From Rhodobacter sp. (GTDB lineage Bacteria; Pseudomonadota; Alphaproteobacteria; Rhodobacterales; Rhodobacteraceae), in NCBI GenBank assembly GCA_020637555.1, contig JACKKF010000013.1, forward strand, positions 1 through 64,000: DNA of 64,000 nt, in the 5' to 3' direction. Made by a program: the position numbers and the translations under genes. Below the pieces are notes generated by a model, which saw only the letters and a list, made by a program, of their open reading frames with translations, had not been told where the DNA came from and did no database searches. Positions 56,907 to 64,000 of this stretch are shown here, piece after piece (within the stretch, counting starts at the first letter, position 1; each line of letters begins with the position of its first letter).

Positions 56907-57995
56907 ATGACCGAACTGCCCAAGACCCTGACCTTCCGGATGCCGGCCGAGGCATCGCCGCTGGGCTATCGCCAGCGGCCGACCACCCCCCTTCTGGAGG
57001 TCGAGCGCCTGCGCAAGACCTTTGCCCATGCCGAAGGTCCGGCGGTGCAGCGCGTGTCTCTCGCCCTGGGCGAGGGCGAGTTGCTGGCACTCCTGGGCCC
57101 TTCGGGCTGTGGCAAGACCACCACCCTCAGGATGATCGGCGGATTCGAGAAACCCGACGAAGGCCGCATCATCTATCAAGGGCGCGACATCACCTATCTG
57201 CCGCCCGAAGCCCGGGGGATCGGTTTCGTTTTTCAGGACTATGCCCTGTTTCCGCATCTGAGCGTTCTGGACAACGTGAAGTTCGGCCTGCGCGCCCTGC
57301 CCCGCACCCAGGCGCAGGAGCGCGCCGAAGAAATGCTGCGGCTTGTGGGGCTGGCCGATCTGGGCAAACGGCGTCCGCACCAGCTTTCGGGCGGGCAACA
57401 GCAACGGGTGGCGCTGGCGCGCGCTCTGGCGGTCTCGCCGAAACTGATTCTGCTGGACGAACCGTTTTCCAACCTCGACGCCAAGATGCGCGTCGAAACC
57501 CGGCAGGAAGTGCGCCGCCTGCTGAAAAAGAGCGGCGCCACCGGCATTCTGGTGACCCATGACCAGGAAGAGGCCCTGGCGCTGGCCGACCGGATCGCCG
57601 TGATGGATGGCGGGCGCGTGGTTCAGGTCGGCACACCGGACGAGATCTATCGCAACCCGGTCAGCGAATTCGTGGCGAATTTCATCGGCCGGTCCAACTT
57701 TCTGACCGGCACCGCAACCGGCATGAACGTGCAGACCGATTTCGGCAACCTGCCGATGACCCGGGCCGCGAACGGCGCTGTGCGGCTGGCGGTGCGACCC
57801 GAACAGATCATGCTCATCCCAGATGCCGACGGCACGGCCACCATCGTCGGGCGCGAATTCCGGGGCCACGATCAGATCTATTGGGTGCAGCAGGGCGATA
57901 CCTGCCTCGAGGTCATCTCGGGCCCCGGGCAGCAATATGCGATCGGCGCGCGCGTGGCGATGCGCATCTGCGATTGCGTGGTTCCGCTTACCTGA
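56907..57995 (+). CDS. ABC transporter ATP-binding protein (PotA/FbpC type), orphan
   Basis: 362 residues. ABC domain (about 28-262): Walker A GPSGCGKT, Q-loop VFQDYALFPH, signature LSGGQQQR, Walker B LILLDEPFSN and H-switch VTHDQ. The C-terminal TOBE domain (about 280-360) contains VRLAVRPEQIML. This is the spermidine/putrescine or iron(III) importer class. Permease and binding-protein genes are not adjacent: mltB follows and deoC is divergent. It therefore must work with distant partners. Confidence 0.85.
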   Translation: MTELPKTLTFRMPAEASPLGYRQRPTTPLLEVERLRKTFAHAEGPAVQRVSLALGEGELLALLGPSGCGKTTTLRMIGGFEKPDEGRIIYQGRDITYLPPEARGIGFVFQDYALFPHLSVLDNVKFGLRALPRTQAQERAEEMLRLVGLADLGKRRPHQLSGGQQQRVALARALAVSPKLILLDEPFSNLDAKMRVETRQEVRRLLKKSGATGILVTHDQEEALALADRIAVMDGGRVVQVGTPDEIYRNPVSEFVANFIGRSNFLTGTATGMNVQTDFGNLPMTRAANGAVRLAVRPEQIMLIPDADGTATIVGREFRGHDQIYWVQQGDTCLEVISGPGQQYAIGARVAMRICDCVVPLT

Positions 57996-58066
57996 TCGCG
58001 GCTCGCTTTCCCGGCTGCCCGCTTTGCGCTACTCTTGCGAAAACAAGAACCGAGCAGGGCCCCCGA

Positions 58067-59428
58067 ATGCAGTTGCGCGCCGGACTTATCTGGCTTTTCG
58101 CCATCCTCGCCATGACCGCCGAAGGTGCGGCATCGGTCGAACGGTCGCCCTTTCCGCAGGCGCGTCCGTCGGGCGGCGAGGCCCCGCCACCGCCGGACCG
58201 GCTGGCGCAGGACGGCACGGCGCCGGCCCGCTCGCGCCATCCGCAGGCGCGTCCCCGGGGGCTGAGCGCGCCCGCCAGCACGGCGCCCACCCGCGCGACC
58301 CGGCGCGACCCGCAGTTTGATCGCTGGCTGACCGGCTTTCGTCGCCGCGCGCTGAGTGCCGGCATCCGGGCGCGCACCTTTGACGCGGCCTTTGCCGGCG
58401 TCACCCCCGACCCCGATATCCTGCAACGCGAGGCCCACCAGCCCGAGTTCAGCCGCCCGATCTGGGCCTATCTGGACAGTGCCGTCTCACGCAGCCGGAT
58501 CGAAAACGGCCAGCGCGCGCTCAGGGATCACCGGCGCGTTCTGGACGAGATCGAGGCGCGCTATGGCGTCGACCGAGAGGTCGTCGTCGCCGTCTGGGGC
58601 ATGGAAAGCGCCTATGGCACGCTCAGGGGGCAGACACCGATCATCCCGGCGCTGGCGACACTGGCCATGTCCTCGCGCCGGTCGGATTTCTATGAACAGC
58701 AACTGATCGGCGCGCTGCGCATCATCCAGTCGGGCGATGTGGATGCGCGCCACATGACCGGCAGTTGGGCGGGCGCGATGGGACACACCCAGTTCATCCC
58801 GACCAGCTATCTGGCCTATGCCGTCGATTTCCGCGGCGACGGCGTGCGTGACATCTGGTCCGACGATCCCACCGATTCGCTGGCGTCGACCGCGGCCTAC
58901 CTGTCCAGTCACGGCTGGCAGCGGGGCCAGCCCTGGGGTGTCGAGGTGCAGGTGCCGCGCGATTTCAACCCGCGCCTGGCGAATACCAGCCGCGATGTCG
59001 CGGAATGGCGGCGGCTGGGCCTGCAACCCGTGCGCGGAGCCGATCTGCCCCGGTCGGGCGAGGCGACGCTGCTGTTTCCGGCGGGGTCGCGCGGGCCGGC
59101 GATCCTGACGTTCCGCAATTTCCGCGTCATCAAGCGATACAACAACGCCGATGCCTATGCGATCGCCGTGGGTCATCTGGCCGACCGGCTGCGCGGCGGG
59201 CGCGGATTCGTGGCCGACTGGCCCCGCGATGACCGGCCCCTGAACCGGTCCGAGCGCGAGGAACTGCAACGCCTGCTGGCCCGGTCGGGCCATTACAGCG
59301 GCGCGATCGACGGGCGCGTGGGTCAGGGCACACTGGCAGGGGTGCGGGACTGGCAGGCGGCACACGGGATGCCGCCCGATGGCTATGTCTCTCTCGCCCT
59401 GCTCGAGGCGATGCGGCGTCGGCGCTGA
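58067..59428 (+). CDS. mltB: lytic murein transglycosylase (MltB type) with peptidoglycan-binding domain
   Basis: 453 residues. Signal peptide (about 1-22), a Pro/Arg/Ala-rich linker to about residue 78 with two similar PQARP segments, then the SLT-2/MltB catalytic domain with Glu180 in VWGMESAYGT and GAMGHTQFIPTSYLAYAVDFRGDG. A PG_binding_1 domain (about 390-450, LQRLLARSGHYSGAIDGRVG) ends the protein. No lipobox Cys, so soluble periplasmic. Its stop abuts the convergent fghA stop. Confidence 0.93.
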   Translation: MQLRAGLIWLFAILAMTAEGAASVERSPFPQARPSGGEAPPPPDRLAQDGTAPARSRHPQARPRGLSAPASTAPTRATRRDPQFDRWLTGFRRRALSAGIRARTFDAAFAGVTPDPDILQREAHQPEFSRPIWAYLDSAVSRSRIENGQRALRDHRRVLDEIEARYGVDREVVVAVWGMESAYGTLRGQTPIIPALATLAMSSRRSDFYEQQLIGALRIIQSGDVDARHMTGSWAGAMGHTQFIPTSYLAYAVDFRGDGVRDIWSDDPTDSLASTAAYLSSHGWQRGQPWGVEVQVPRDFNPRLANTSRDVAEWRRLGLQPVRGADLPRSGEATLLFPAGSRGPAILTFRNFRVIKRYNNADAYAIAVGHLADRLRGGRGFVADWPRDDRPLNRSEREELQRLLARSGHYSGAIDGRVGQGTLAGVRDWQAAHGMPPDGYVSLALLEAMRRRR

Positions 59429-60265
59429 TCAGCGCAGATGCCGGGCGTGCCAATCCAGGTGCGCGCCCATGAGGCTGCCGATGAAGTAATACGAATGGTC
59501 GTATCCCTCATGCAGGGCCAGCTCCAGCGGCTGGCCCGCAGCCTCGCACGCCGCCTTCAGACGTTCGGGCATGAGCTGCGTTTCCAGAAACCCGTCCGCG
59601 GCACCCTGGTCCACCCGCAGCGCCGGCACGCGCGCACCGGCCTCGATCAGGCGGCAGGCGTCATACGCGGCCCAGTCCGCCGGGTCCGCCCCCAGATAGC
59701 CGCCCAGTGCCTTCTGTCCCCAGGGGCACGCGGTCGGGGCGACAATCGGCGCAAAGGCGCTGACCGACCGGAAGCGCCCGGGATTGCGCAGACCGATCGT
59801 CAACGCGCCATGCCCACCCATGGAATGCCCCATGATCGACTGGCGCTGCATGTCCACCGGGAAATGCTGCGCGATCAGCGCGGGCAGTTCGGTTTCCACA
59901 TAGCTGCGCATCCGGTAGTGGCGCGACCAGGGAGCCTGGGTCGCGTCCACATAGAACCCGGCGCCCAGGCCGAAATCATAGGCCCCCTCGGGATCATCGG
60001 GCACATCCACCCCGCGCGGGCTGGTATCGGGCGCGATGAACACCAGACCCAGCCGCGCGCAGGCGGCGCGAAACTCGCCCTTTTCGGTGACATTGGCCCA
60101 GGAACAGGTCAGCCCTGACAGATACCACACCACCGGGCGCGGTCCCTGCGTGGCCGCCTCGGGCAGGAAGATGGAAAACTCCATCGGCGTGCCCGTAGCG
60201 GCGCTGTCATGGCGCCAGACCTCCTGCCAGCCGCCATGCGCGCGCCAGCGTTGCAGTCGCTCCAT
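59429..60265 (-). CDS. fghA: S-formylglutathione hydrolase
   Basis: 278 residues, esterase-D family. The nucleophile Ser148 is in GHSMGG, with Asp in VDQGAADGFL and His in HEGYDHSYYFI; the opening MERLQRWRAHGGWQEVWRHDS and the SGLTC loop are typical. Hydrolyses S-formylglutathione to formate and glutathione. It overlaps the adhC stop by one base (TGATG), so it depends on translation reaching that stop, which the upstream frameshift would disturb. Confidence 0.95.
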   Translation of the reverse strand: MERLQRWRAHGGWQEVWRHDSAATGTPMEFSIFLPEAATQGPRPVVWYLSGLTCSWANVTEKGEFRAACARLGLVFIAPDTSPRGVDVPDDPEGAYDFGLGAGFYVDATQAPWSRHYRMRSYVETELPALIAQHFPVDMQRQSIMGHSMGGHGALTIGLRNPGRFRSVSAFAPIVAPTACPWGQKALGGYLGADPADWAAYDACRLIEAGARVPALRVDQGAADGFLETQLMPERLKAACEAAGQPLELALHEGYDHSYYFIGSLMGAHLDWHARHLR

Positions 60266-61373
60266 CAGAACACCACGACCGAGCGGATCGACTTGCCCTG
60301 GTGCATCAGGTCAAAGCCCTTGTTGATCTCCTCCAGCGTCAGCGTGTGGGTGATCATCGGGTCGATCTCGATCTTCTTGTTCATATACCAATCGACGATC
60401 TTGGGCACATCGGTGCGCCCGCGCGCGCCACCAAAGGCGCTGCCTTTCCAGACCCGCCCGGTGACCAGCTGGAAGGGCCGCGTGCTGATTTCCTTGCCGG
60501 CCTCGGCCACGCCGATCACGGTGGAAACGCCCCAGCCCGGTGGCACGCTTCCAGCGCCTGACGCATCACGTTGGTGTTTCCGGTGCAGTCAAAGGTGTAA
60601 TCCGCGCCGCCGTCGGTCATTTCCACCAGCTTGGCCACGATGTCCCCGTCGATCCGCGTCGGGTTCACGAAATCGGTCATGCCGAACATGCGGCCCCACT
60701 GGGCCTTGTCGTCGTTGATGTCCACGCCGATGATCTTGTCGGCGCCGACCAGCCGCGCGCCCTGGATCACGTTCAGGCCGATGCCACCCAGACCGAAGAC
60801 CACGACATTCGCGCCCGGCGTCACCTTGGCCGAGTTGATCACCGCGCCGACACCCGTGGTCACGCCGCAACCGATATAGCAGGCCTTGTCAAAGGGCGCG
60901 TCCTCGCGGATTTTTGCGACCGCGATTTCCGGCAACACGGTGAAGTTCGAAAAGGTCGAACACCCCATGTAGTGATAGATCGTCTGCCCCTTGTAGCTGA
61001 AGCGGCTGGTGCCGTCGGGCATCACGCCCTTGCCCTGCGTGGCGCGGATCGCGGTGCACAGGTTCGTCTTGCCGGACAGGCAGCTTTTGCACTGGCGGCA
61101 CTCGGGCGTGTAGAGCGGAATCACATGATCCCCGGGCTTGACCGAGGTCACGCCGCGGCCGACCTCGCGCACGATACCCGCGCCTTCGTGACCCAGGATC
61201 GACGGAAACAGGCCCTCGCTGTCGAACCCGTCCAGCGTATAGGCATCGGTGTGGCAGATACCGGTCGCCATGATCTCGACCAGGACTTCGCCATCCTTGG
61301 GTCCCTCAAGGTCCAGCTCGACGATTTCCAGGGGTTTCTTCGCCTCGAAGGCGACGGCGGCACGGGTTTTCAT
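60265..61373 (-). pseudogene. adhC: S-(hydroxymethyl)glutathione dehydrogenase / class III alcohol dehydrogenase, frameshifted
   Basis: Two overlapping frames together encode the whole class III alcohol dehydrogenase (about 370 residues). The N-terminal part (start MKTRAAVAFEAKKPLEI, GGAGGA upstream) has catalytic-zinc Cys in ATGICHTDAYT and His in LGHEGAG, the structural zinc cluster ECRQCKSCLSGKTNLC, and NAD motif GLGGIGL. It goes out of frame after ALEACHR and stops at about 60516. The rest (GWGVSTVIGVAEAGKEIS to the C-terminus) is in another frame. One base is missing in a short C/G run near 60536-60539. Either a recent inactivating deletion or a sequencing error; the rest is intact. Confidence 0.9.
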
Positions 61374-61477
61374 GAGGGTCCTCCGGGGTTTCGGCTGGTC
61401 GCAGACTAGCCGCACCCGGGGACCCGGCACAATGCCGGATGCGACGGATCGGTGCCCCGGCCCGTCACGGCGGGACA

Positions 61478-61499
61478 GGGAGGGGGCGCACCCCCTCCC
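61478..61499. terminator. GC hairpin after the second binding protein
   Basis: A perfect 9-bp stem GGGAGGGGG/CCCCCTCCC (61478-61486, 61491-61499) with loop CGCA, 9 nt beyond the stop of the 61509-62681 gene. No T tract. Confidence 0.5.
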
Positions 61500-61508
61500 G
61501 CCGCGCGA

Positions 61509-62681
61509 TCAGAAAGGCTCGACGATCTGAGCCCAGGTGCCATCCTGAATCTGGTCGATCGAGACCAGCTCAGGCATGGCGTGGTTGTCGACGAAGGTCT
61601 GCTCGCCATAGCTGGTGAAATCCAGATGATGGCTGGCCTGCGCCGCGGCGACAAAGCTGTCGGTGGTCAGGTCCTGACCCGCCGCTTCCAGACACGACAG
61701 GAACCAGTTCGTGTAGGAATAGGCGATCATCGCGTTTTCATCGGGGTCCGAATCATAGGCCGCGCGATAGGCTTCGATAAAGGCATGGGCGTCGGGATCG
61801 GTGGTATCCATCGGATACATCTTCCACCCGCCGATGCCGTAGAGGCCGTTCACATCCGCGCCGCCCAGCGCCGCCACCAGCGAGGCGCGGCCCGGAATGC
61901 CGGTCAGCACCTTGACGTCGTTCCAGCCCAGCTTGTTCACCTCGGACATGACGCCGACGGTTTCGCGGATGACCGTGCCCGCGATGATGAGATCGCAGTT
62001 CGCCGCCCGGCACCGCGCCACCTGCGAGGAGAAGTCGATCTCGCCCGGGCGATACGAGGCGTCCTCGACGACCTCCATTCCCAGGTTCGCCATCGCCGGA
62101 ACGACCCCCGCGCGCATCAGGTCGCCAAAGGGCCCTTCCATCATGATCAGGCCGACGCGCTGCGAACCCCATTCAGGGATCATCCGCTCCATCGCCTTTT
62201 GCATGGTGGTGTTGTAGTTCTGCACGGTGGTGAAGACCAGGGGCGAGTTGCCCGCGACCTGATGCATCACCGCCGATGCCGCCCAGGGCGCAAAGACGAT
62301 GGTGCCCGATTCGACCGCCTGGCCAATGGTCGCCGCATTGGTCCCCGAACCAAAGGGGTTCAGCAGCGCGAACACCTCGTCCGAGCGGATCAGCTTCTGC
62401 ACCGCGCGCACGGCAAGCTGCGGCTGGCTGCCGTTGTCTTCCACGATGAAGCGGATCTGCCGGCCGTGGACGCCGCCGGCCGCGTTGGCCTGCGAAATCG
62501 CCAGTTCGGTCGCGTTGCGCAGCCGCGCCATGCCGGCGGCGGCGGGACCGGACAGGTCGATATGCGTGCCGATGACGATCTCATCGGCACTGACCCCGGC
62601 GGCACGCGCCAGGCGCAGGCCGCCGGCCATGGCCAGCGCGGCGGCGCTGGTGGCGAGCATCTGACGACGGTCCATAGTCAT
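61509..62681 (-). CDS. ABC transporter periplasmic binding protein (Leu-Ile-Val type), second copy
   Basis: 390 residues, Peripla_BP_6 family. Signal peptide MDRRQMLATSAAALAMAGGLRLARA with a twin Arg, and the same NAAGGVHGRQIRF segment as the protein at 1277-2467. They are clear paralogues. It follows an acyl-CoA ligase gene (70-nt gap), as at the left end of the window. Substrate unknown. Confidence 0.88.
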   Translation of the reverse strand: MTMDRRQMLATSAAALAMAGGLRLARAAGVSADEIVIGTHIDLSGPAAAGMARLRNATELAISQANAAGGVHGRQIRFIVEDNGSQPQLAVRAVQKLIRSDEVFALLNPFGSGTNAATIGQAVESGTIVFAPWAASAVMHQVAGNSPLVFTTVQNYNTTMQKAMERMIPEWGSQRVGLIMMEGPFGDLMRAGVVPAMANLGMEVVEDASYRPGEIDFSSQVARCRAANCDLIIAGTVIRETVGVMSEVNKLGWNDVKVLTGIPGRASLVAALGGADVNGLYGIGGWKMYPMDTTDPDAHAFIEAYRAAYDSDPDENAMIAYSYTNWFLSCLEAAGQDLTTDSFVAAAQASHHLDFTSYGEQTFVDNHAMPELVSIDQIQDGTWAQIVEPF

Positions 62682-62751
62682 GAATTCCTCCCATGTTGGG
62701 TTTGACGGGGTGATCGTGCGTTCGGCATGTCCTCCACTCCCTCCTGCCGTC

Positions 62752-64000
62752 TCAGGCGGGATACATGCCGTCGATGAGGGTCGCGTATTTCTGCGCGATG
62801 ACCTTTCGCTTCAGCTTCATCGTTGGCGTCAGCTCCTCGTCCTCGGCGGTGAGAAGCTGGTCGATGATGCGGAAATCCTTGATCTGTTCCACCCGGGCCA
62901 GACGCGGGTTCACGGCGTCGATCTCGGCGCGGATCAGATCGACCACGGCCGCGGCGCGGGTCAGGCTGGCGAAATCCGTATAGGGAATCGCCTGATCCTG
63001 CGCAAAGCGCGCGACATGTTCCTGGTCGATCATCACCAGCGCGGTGATGAACCGCTTGCCCTCGCCGATGACCACGGCGTCGGTGATATAGGGGCTGAAC
63101 TTGAGCTGGCTTTCGATCTGCGTGGGGGTGATGTTCTTGCCGCCCGCGGTGATGATGATGTCCTTGATCCGGTCGCGGATCGCCAGATAGCCGTGCTCGC
63201 TGATTTCGCCGCAATCGCCCGTGTGCAGCCAGCCATCGGCCGAAACCGTCTCGGCCGTCTTTTCGGGCTGCTTCCAGTAGCCGGCAAAGACATTCGCCCC
63301 ACGGATCAGGATCTCGCCCGCGTCGCCGATGCGGATCTCGGTCTCCTTGGCGGGTGAGCCGGCCCAGCCCAGCTTGATCCCGCGCGTCGGTGTCGCGGTG
63401 GCAAAGCCCGAGGTTTCGGTCATGCCAAAGGCTTCGCGCAGTTCGACGCCGACCGACAGGAACCAGCGGATCAGATCGGGCGGCACCGGGGCGGCCCCCG
63501 TCAGGGCGCTGCGGCAGTTCTGAAGCCCCAGAAAGATGCGGATGTTGCGGAACGCCAGCCACGTCACCAGCCGATCCACCGGGCCCATCGCCGGCGGGTC
63601 GCGCCCGTCAAGCTGCGCCTCGACCCCGGCGCGGCCCCGGTCCAGCGCGCGGCGGTAGATCCAGCGCGCCGGCGCGATCGCGTCCCGCAGGAAGAGTTCG
63701 ATCTGCGAATGCATCTTTTCCCAGAAGCGCGGCGGCGCAAAGACGATATGCGGCGCGACTTCGCGGATGTCGTTGGGCACGGTGCCCGAATTTTCGGGGA
63801 AGTGAACAATCAGGCCCAGCGCGATCGCGTTGAACACCGATGCCATGCGTTCCGCGATATGGCACAGCGGCAGAAAGGACAGCGACTTGTCGCCTGGATT
63901 GGCGGCCAGATACTCAGGCGCCTTGCACATCTGGAACACCGCATTCCGGTTCGAGATCATCGCCCCCTTGGGCGCCCCCGTCGTGCCCGAGGTATAGACC
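62752..64000 (-). CDS. AMP-dependent acyl-CoA synthetase, second copy (partial, runs off the window)
   Basis: C-terminal 415 or so residues of an ANL ligase. The last bases of the window encode the P-loop YTSGTTGAPKGAM, followed by LSFLPLCHIAERM, the GMTE-type core, TGDCGEIS and GGKNITPTQIESQLKFS. Its C-terminal half is closely similar to the ligase at 2513-4393 (RVEQIKDFRIID, LLTAEDEELTPTMKLKRK). The N-terminal part lies beyond 64000. Liv-type permeases and ATPases probably follow upstream, mirroring the left-hand operon. Confidence 0.9.
   Translation of the reverse strand, partial: VYTSGTTGAPKGAMISNRNAVFQMCKAPEYLAANPGDKSLSFLPLCHIAERMASVFNAIALGLIVHFPENSGTVPNDIREVAPHIVFAPPRFWEKMHSQIELFLRDAIAPARWIYRRALDRGRAGVEAQLDGRDPPAMGPVDRLVTWLAFRNIRIFLGLQNCRSALTGAAPVPPDLIRWFLSVGVELREAFGMTETSGFATATPTRGIKLGWAGSPAKETEIRIGDAGEILIRGANVFAGYWKQPEKTAETVSADGWLHTGDCGEISEHGYLAIRDRIKDIIITAGGKNITPTQIESQLKFSPYITDAVVIGEGKRFITALVMIDQEHVARFAQDQAIPYTDFASLTRAAAVVDLIRAEIDAVNPRLARVEQIKDFRIIDQLLTAEDEELTPTMKLKRKVIAQKYATLIDGMYPA

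Noticed and set aside
1..64000. Search for CRISPR arrays, prophage, insertion sequences and rRNA operons
   Set aside because: No regularly spaced repeats, transposase or integrase motifs, or rRNA sequence seen by eye. Only short dispersed elements are present.

Overview
The window is an ordinary-looking stretch of chromosome from a high-GC alphaproteobacterium, most likely Rhodobacteraceae/Paracoccaceae (Rhodobacterales). The evidence is: the PetP-PetR regulator pair, a CcrM (GANTC) methyltransferase next to rnhB, the mutY / DUF721 / dsbA block, UbiG, a glutathione-dependent formaldehyde pathway, strongly GC-biased third codon positions, and short GGGGGG-rich intergenic repeats. The genus cannot be fixed from sequence alone. 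I see no phage, transposase, integrase, CRISPR array or rRNA operon; one tRNA gene (Lys, UUU) is present.

Layout. 1-1.2 kb: 3' end of glutamate synthase large subunit, with an abnormal first 28 bases. 1.3-7.9 kb (-): a translationally coupled branched-chain-amino-acid-type ABC transporter operon (livH-livM-livG-livF, acyl-CoA ligase, binding protein). 8.3-10.6 kb (+): a coupled pair, a transglutaminase-like protein and a diverged CoaBC-like flavoprotein, the most system-like novelty here. 10.7-12.6 kb: a membrane-anchored winged-helix regulator, a small secreted protein and a cysteine-repeat secreted protein. 12.8-14.7 kb: rnhB and ccrM. 14.8-18.7 kb (-): a 57-residue basic protein, a FadR-type regulator, an OmpA lipoprotein, an Ada-like DNA repair protein and a cytosolic reductive-dehalogenase-like Fe-S protein. 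18.9-22.7 kb (+): MFS transporter, nth, a PfkB kinase and htpX. 22.7-24.6 kb (-): a GT61-like glycosyltransferase. 24.8-28.7 kb (+): deacetylase-xseB-ispA-dxs (isoprenoid precursor supply).

28.8-36.6 kb: an outer-membrane barrel, rhodanese, HU, AMP nucleosidase (all -), then EamA and CorA transporters (+), then CoA-transferase / DsbA / DUF721 (-). 36.7-41.9 kb (+): mutY, alkB, free-Met-sulfoxide reductase, saccharopine-dehydrogenase-like protein and a MATE pump. 42-46.4 kb: tRNA-Lys, petR-petP, ilvE, ubiG and pip. 46.4-52.9 kb: a Tat-secreted beta-propeller-like protein, then rimP-nusA-ylxR/L7Ae-infB behind a leader terminator. 53-56.7 kb (-): GNAT, an ALDH16-type aldehyde dehydrogenase and deoC. 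56.9-59.4 kb (+): an orphan ABC ATPase and mltB. 59.4-61.4 kb (-): fghA and a frameshifted glutathione-dependent formaldehyde dehydrogenase. 61.5-64 kb (-): a second binding protein and acyl-CoA ligase, paralogous to the pair at the left end, running off the window.

Regulation is readable in several places. Perfect 6-bp inverted repeats sit on the promoters of the FadR-type gene and of petP. Three GANTC sites lie upstream of ccrM. An intrinsic terminator stands in the leader of rimP-nusA-infB. A promoter places the transcription start almost on the ATG of the deacetylase gene. Promoter and operator calls were made by eye and are inferences. Two sequence oddities (the A10 tract at the start and a 1-nt frameshift in adhC) may be assembly or sequencing errors.
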